Below, in pieces: positions 20,563 to 25,000 of a stretch of DNA of 25,000 bases (its first letter is position 1; each line of letters starts with the position of its first letter). The DNA comes from Mesostigma viride (lineage: Eukaryota > Streptophyta > Mesostigmatophyceae > Mesostigmatales > Mesostigmataceae). Location of the stretch: positions 252,501 through 277,500 of the forward strand of contig RPFO01000027.1 of assembly GCA_009746045.1 (NCBI GenBank), written 5' to 3'. Both the position numbers and the translations under genes were made by a program. The notes below the pieces were generated by a model. It saw only the letters and a list, made by a program, of their open reading frames with translations. It did no database searches and was not told where the DNA came from.

Positions 20563-21257
20563 GAATTTCGGTCTTGATTTTGTTTCACCGTATCTGACCA
20601 TCGGACCAGGGTTAACATGCTGGTCAAAGTCTACTGGGTACCCTGGTCAACCAACAAATACATCTAAAGAAGATTGTACTAATGCGGGACGCCTTGGTCA
20701 GAAGTTGATGCAGCTGTAATTCAATTATCTACCAGAGGCCACTCAAGGGTAAAGATGATAAACCATGCAGAAAATAGGTGCCAAACCCCGTACTTACCAT
20801 ACCCACCTGCATGGGCGAATGCTATCTACGGAACACAGGGACTCACAACTGGGACCCACCACATGACCCAAACATAGCTCCATGTATGTGCATGCTTGGT
20901 TCCTAGTTATGCTTAGAGAATGACACTTGGCTGGATAGGGGCGACCTCACAAAAAGTGGGTAACTGGTGACTACTCTTAGGTACCAGTGTGAGACACAGC
21001 CTCGATAGAAAAACACAGAAAACATTTATCACCTGCAAAAGATCTTAAAAGATTTTCCAGGGTAAGGACTGTCAGAAATAAGTGCGGGAAAAAAAAAGAA
21101 AAATGGGAGGCAGCTGGGGACGTGTATCACAGATTCCAAGAAAACCTACCATTGCCCAAACCAATCCCCAGTGATATCCCCAGCAAACATGATGCATGAT
21201 TTTCTTCTGCTTAATAAAGGTTAACTTCTACAGAGCGACCTGGGACAACATACTTAC

Positions 21258-21377
21258 TACTTGTTTTCCTCGAATAGCAAAGATCTTCCCCATGCCGGCG
21301 ACTGCTTTAGAAAATTCTCCTGCTCCTGCGAATGTCTGCAAATGCTTGTGATCAGAAATATGCCATTTCTTGAACTC
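21258..21377 (-). CDS. WD40-repeat protein, exon (EFKKWHISD...)
   Basis: Forty codons, phase 0 at both ends, from acceptor GGGGCAG to donor GTA|GTAAGT. It reads EFKKWHISDHKHLQTFAGAG and EFSKAVAGMGKIFAIRGK, with K-W at the 'VW' place and a G-K-I-F-A-I-R strand. Two details are open. The exon could instead start at AAATGG after TTCAAG (two Lys later), and the donor could be CAA|GTAGTA three bases earlier; all options keep phase 0. Confidence 0.78.
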
Positions 21378-21660
21378 CTGCCCCACATTCCAGAAAAAAC
21401 AAGCAGAAACATGATAGTAGCAAGCAAAAGGTACTTCAAAACTTGGTTTCAAACTAACCATATTTATTATATAAAGCCAGGAAAAGCAAGTCAGCTATAA
21501 TGACCTGCCTTTGACAGCCAAGAGTAGTGAACTGTTGCGTAAATTCTATACTGCGGAACACCCAACCAACATACTGCATCCAGATTTTGCAAGAAGCAAC
21601 ACTGAAGACAAGAAGTCGCAACAGAGTACTAAAAGGGCTATCAGATGGGAAACCAACTAC

Positions 21661-21708
21661 CTGTGTAAAACTACCGTCATTCGCCGCATCGCGCTCTGGC
21701 AATTCATG
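21661..21708 (-). CDS. Possible small WD40-gene exon
   Basis: Sixteen codons, phase 0 at both ends, from acceptor CTACAG to donor CAG|GTAGTT. It reads HELPERDAANDGSFTQ and would join to EFKKWHIS of the next exon, giving a DGS-F-x-x-x-F-K-K-W blade end. It is too short to be sure. Confidence 0.4.
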
Positions 21709-21869
21709 CTGTAGATGATCGTTTGTTGAAAGAAAAACAGGGAAGAAGATATATTCACAAATCATAGCTATTAATATCGGGCATCGCCTGGTGCAGAAAA
21801 AAAATGTCACCAGTTGGAATACTTAGATATAAGCGTTCCACCCTCCAGGATACTCAAGCAACAGCCCAC

Positions 21870-21923
21870 CTGTGACCTCTCAGTCACAAATATCCAGCAG
21901 TGCAAGGCTCCACCGATTCTACT
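21870..21923 (-). CDS. Possible small WD40-gene exon
   Basis: Eighteen codons, phase 0, from GCTGAG to CAG|GTGGGC, reading SRIGGALHCWIFVTERSQ. The acceptor is mediocre. It is included because it keeps the phase and would supply a Trp-containing blade start between neighbours. Confidence 0.3.
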
Positions 21924-22223
21924 CTCAGCTGGCCACAAGCCCTGATTGGGGCCATACCTAACCTTTTGACAGGTATGCAATGGGTATTCTGCTTACACAT
22001 TGTTGAAGCATGCAAGCATGGCAGTGGCATAGCCCAGCAAAACACAATGCAGCTTTTCAGAAACCCTGCATCCAGCCTGCTTGCGTATGGTTCTCCTTCT
22101 GCTACATACTGGACAATGACCCTGTGTGTGTGGTTACCTGCACACCGCACTAGTCTGCAGTTGAATGTAAAAGATCACCTCGGGACATGGCATCCACGTA
22201 GGCATGTCAGGGATCACCTTTAC

Positions 22224-22361
22224 CTGCGTATCTCCACGCTGACTCTTGCTGCAGGTGTACAGAACGCCCTCATCTTTGTCTGCCGCCAGGAACTGAGTGC
22301 CCCACTCTTTTGAGACCTGCTCAGGTAGGAGCTTGCACGTGCGTTCTTTGAGGTCCCAAGC
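22224..22361 (-). CDS. WD40-repeat protein, exon (AWDLKE...DTQ)
   Basis: Acceptor GCGGCAG before GCTTGG, donor CAG|GTAAAG; 46 codons, phase 0 at both ends. It starts AWDLKERTCKLLPEQ, the 'VWDL' strand end of a WD repeat followed by the next blade, then WGTQFLAADKDEGVLYTCSK to DTQ. It is the most 5' exon I can support. Upstream exons, including the start codon and any N-terminal domain, were not recognised between 22362 and 25000 and may lie outside the window. Confidence 0.87.
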
Positions 22362-23135
22362 CTGCCGCATTCATCCAAAGACACACACAGCGAGCAGCCG
22401 CAGAGGATGATCATTGCAGGGAGCTAATCCAACGATGGCACTTGATCGTGGGAACCTGAAACTGGGAAAGTTAGCGATAACGGTGAACAGTAGCAGCATC
22501 TACTAAGAATGAACCAAATGCATCAAACGATAAGAAAGGCATCTGTCAACAGTCAGGAAACAAAGCCGGTATTATTAGAGGCATTCAGCAACAATTCGAA
22601 CAGCCTGGCTGACCGTTCATAGTCATGCATTCATGAAACCTACAAGACTGGCAGTCTAAATTTGTAAGGAAAATAACTGCTACAACACCCTTGCACCATT
22701 AGAATACTGTAACAGTGCGTAGCCATGACAAGAAATGCAGCATAATAACACAGCAGTACCGAGAAGCCAGAAAGGCCAAGAGACATCTCATGGACAGCAA
22801 TTATAGCACTCAGGTGGGGCCAGGTTGAAATTACCACTAGAGGCCTAGAGCCAACCCAAACAGCATAGGAGATAACCAACTGTGCACGTCTCCAGTGGAA
22901 AGTATCGGTCAAGTTACAAAAACTTTAATGATCCAAGTTGCCAAGCAACACTTAATCATCCAAGGTACTTTTTGCAAAAACTTGGCATGCACCTATAGTC
23001 ACACAACACTTGAATGAGAAAAGCTTGAACCTACCGGTAAAGAATCCTCCCACACCCCGTGTTGTAACATGCACAGCTACCACAATGGTGATATATTGCT
23101 GGTACTCCTATGACACACACATTTTCTTTCTCTGA
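22362..23135. other. No exon recognised
   Basis: Probably intron or 5' region of the WD40 gene. Several AG and GT sites exist on the minus strand, but no blade-like peptide was found. Confidence 0.35.
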
Positions 23136-23404
23136 CCCTCCCTCCCTCCCTCCCTCCCTCCCTCCCTCCCTCCCTCCCTCCCTCCCTCCCTCCCTCCCTC
23201 CCTCCCTCCCTCCCTCCCTCCCTCCCTCCCTCCCTCCCTCCCTCCCTCCCTCCCTCCCTCCCTCCCTCCCTCCCTCCCTCCCTCCCTCCCTCCCTCCCTC
23301 CCTCCCTCCCTCCCTCCCTCCCTCCCTCCCTCCCTCCCTCCCTTCCTCCCTCCCTCCCTCCCTCCCTCCCTCCCTCCCTCCCTCCCTCCCTCCCTCCCTC
23401 CCTC
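23136..23404. repeat. (CCCT)n tract, (GGGA)n on the minus strand
   Basis: A 269-base run with one T substitution at 23344. The minus strand is a regular series of G3 runs one base apart. Immediately downstream, GGGAGGGAGGGAAGG (about 23413-23428) is the reverse complement of part of the tract, so a hairpin is also possible. Confidence 0.95.
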
Positions 23405-23562
23405 GATCCCTCTGGGAGGGAGGGAAGGACTGACTAAGCATGGCATTCCTCCACATGTGACAAACACGATCCTTTAACAGACCAACATTACTAACATACC
23501 AACTGGACTGAAAAACCAAGTTAACGTGATGCAATTCTGATGAAGCTAAGGTATAGATTCAT

Positions 23563-23673
23563 TAAGTACTTGCGTGTCATGCGCACAGGCATGCCATGGA
23601 GTACTATGTTAATCTCATTAGAAAACTTTTTACACAAAAGTTTCAACAAATAGACAAATATCGTCTGCATCAT
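23563..23673 (+). repeat. Dispersed repeat, right copy
   Basis: Matches 1654-1740 in the same orientation, with an insertion of about 24 bases in the middle (about 23627-23652). Here the repeat runs straight into an open frame instead of a TTAATTAA tract. Confidence 0.8.
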
Positions 23674-23996
23674 GCCCCAACCATATAGTACTAGATGGGG
23701 ATATAATCCTCACCTATGTGACACAACTGCTTGAGGGTGCGGGGCTTGGGGGACTATCCTTACTCTGTGCCCACATGATTGGCAAGATGAAATGGGCCGC
23801 CATTTGCGATGAGCACCTTCCTGAAGGGTATGATCCTGTTGTTTCTCCACGGCCCCCACGGCCCATTGCTAGCCGGGGTAGAAGTCCTCAGGTGGAGGTT
23901 ATTGCCCCTGAGGATAGCCGCTACACTACCGCCTCGTCTCCCATTACAGTAGAGGACAGCTCAGATGAGGATTATATATATTCATTGGACATATAG
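23622..23996 (+). CDS. Uncharacterised open frame with acidic C-terminal tail (possible last exon)
   Basis: Open from 23622 (after a TAG) to TAG 23994-23996. The more protein-like part starts about 23690: DGDIILTYVTQLLEGAGLGG, a hydrophobic LSLLCAHMIGKMKWAAICDE, a proline/arginine-rich middle, and the tail VEDSSDEDYIYSLDI. No ATG begins the frame, so it would be a terminal exon or a remnant. It overlaps a dispersed repeat and may belong to a transposable element. I do not recognise the family. Confidence 0.4.
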   Translation, partial: KTFYTKVSTNRQISSASCPNHIVLDGDIILTYVTQLLEGAGLGGLSLLCAHMIGKMKWAAICDEHLPEGYDPVVSPRPPRPIASRGRSPQVEVIAPEDSRYTTASSPITVEDSSDEDYIYSLDI

Positions 23997-25000
23997 CTAA
24001 ACTAAGGGGCTTGCTAGTTGTGGTATGGAACGTGGTAACTCGGCCATGCTTGCGACTTGAGCAAACATTATTTAATATTAGGTAGTATATGTATGTTTAC
24101 ACGACACGCCCAGGCCGCTAATTTCAGATGTGCTAATTTCAGATTCAAGCTTATTTATTGCTTTCAGTGCATCCTGCACAAAGGAACGTCAACCATGCTT
24201 TCCGTTAGCTACTTATCTCGGCCATCCATACTTCATGCAATAGAACTTTACAGCTCTATTCACCACTCACCAGGACACGTGTTGAGTCGTGTTCTTCACC
24301 CGAAGAAATCCAGCTGTACAAGACACCCTTCGACGCGACCAGCCTTTCAACAGGCCCGCTGCACGTGTTTTGAAGAAGAGTAGCTACACACTGAAAAACT
24401 TTGACACGCTGCGCACAGTACAGGCAAGAAAGCAGCCAATTCAGTGGCCTCTGTGCTCAGCACGTTTCTAGAATCCACAGAAGCACATGCCATTTTTCAT
24501 GTGATTATAGCATCAGCCAACGAGTATGCACAGTATGTCCGGCAGGTACCGGTGACCGCCACGCTTATGCTATGCCGAAGCTTTATTGCACCCACAGTTG
24601 CGCCCGCACCATGATGCGGATAGAGCGCTCTGTGGCCTGCCCACTTAGGGCAGTGAGAGAAGCTAGGGCGCCCTCCCTCCTAATTGTGCATAGGGTTTGA
24701 AGGTTCCTTAATTGGTACTGACGTGACGCAGTCCACGTGATAATAAATTAATCTATTAATTAACGGTGACGAATGACAAGTACCATAACACCAAATCCCT
24801 TCACTCTTTTTGGAAGGAAAGCTCAGTTCCCCCGCTTGAGCGAAAACATCCCTCCCTGTTGCAAACCAGATTAGTTATCACAGTATACTATCGCAGAGCG
24901 GGGTTTGCGCATGCGAGCCTGACGGGGCAAGGGAGGAGGGGGGGAGGGAAGAGTAAAGGGGTTTTCAGAACTTTCAGACAACACAAGAAGGCCAGAAATT
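23997..25000. other. No gene recognised
   Basis: Short frames only. A direct repeat GCTAATTTCAGAT occurs twice near 24115-24145. Around 24720-24765 the order GACGTGACGCAGTCCACGTG then TAAATTAATCTATTAATTAA resembles the 3' end of the LINE at 7302-7340. Confidence 0.4.

Noticed and set aside
23031-23095. Minus-strand Cys/His-rich HHCGSCACYNTGCG as a zinc finger
   Set aside because: Short, no second half, and two frames are open; no splice support.
23031-23534. Gly-Gly-Arg-Glu and Pro-Pro-Ser-Leu repeat frames
   Set aside because: Translation of (CCCT)n/(GGGA)n in two strands.

Overview
This looks like nuclear DNA of a eukaryote of the green lineage. The reasons are GT-AG introns between GC-rich exons, two kinds of decayed non-LTR retrotransposon, kilobase-scale simple repeats, and a short insert that reads as plastid ndhB. 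A plastid that still carries ndh genes points to a streptophyte alga or an ndh-bearing prasinophyte rather than a Chlamydomonas-type chlorophyte. That assignment is inference. Gene density is low and no bacterial-type operon, rRNA, tRNA or CRISPR array was seen.

Layout. 1-500: the last exon of an atypical SDR-type NAD(P)-binding protein on the + strand, after an intron holding a (CACTCG)n tract. Its 3' flank is a degenerate tandem repeat whose first unit is the stop-codon region itself. 1650-4045: repeats, including a foldback element of about 870 bp and a 1,084-bp nearly perfect (TGGA)n tract. 4045-7368: a decayed non-LTR retrotransposon (AP-type endonuclease, reverse transcriptase, C-terminal region) with a (TTAA)n tail. 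7960-8720: an old satellite of about 190-bp units. 9914-11085: a dispersed repeat module and a truncated fragment with a PD-(D/E)XK-like endonuclease region, as found at the C-terminus of another class of retroelement.

13.28-22.36 kb: one minus-strand gene for a WD40-repeat protein. At least six exons are readable, and all begin and end in phase 0. Most encode about one WD blade. Its introns carry a (GT)n(GA)n microsatellite, an 18-bp minisatellite of about 1.4 kb, a duplicated block of about 150 bp and the ndhB fragment. 22.4-25 kb: mostly non-coding, with a (CCCT)n tract and one short open frame with an acidic tail.

The two cellular genes (SDR protein, WD40 protein) show no functional link. 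I found no convincing new defence, mobile or biosynthetic system. The most unusual items are the exon-per-blade WD40 gene with nested in-frame duplications, the two-state minisatellite, the foldback/LINE terminal sequences that recur next to TTAATTAA tracts, and the ndhB insert.
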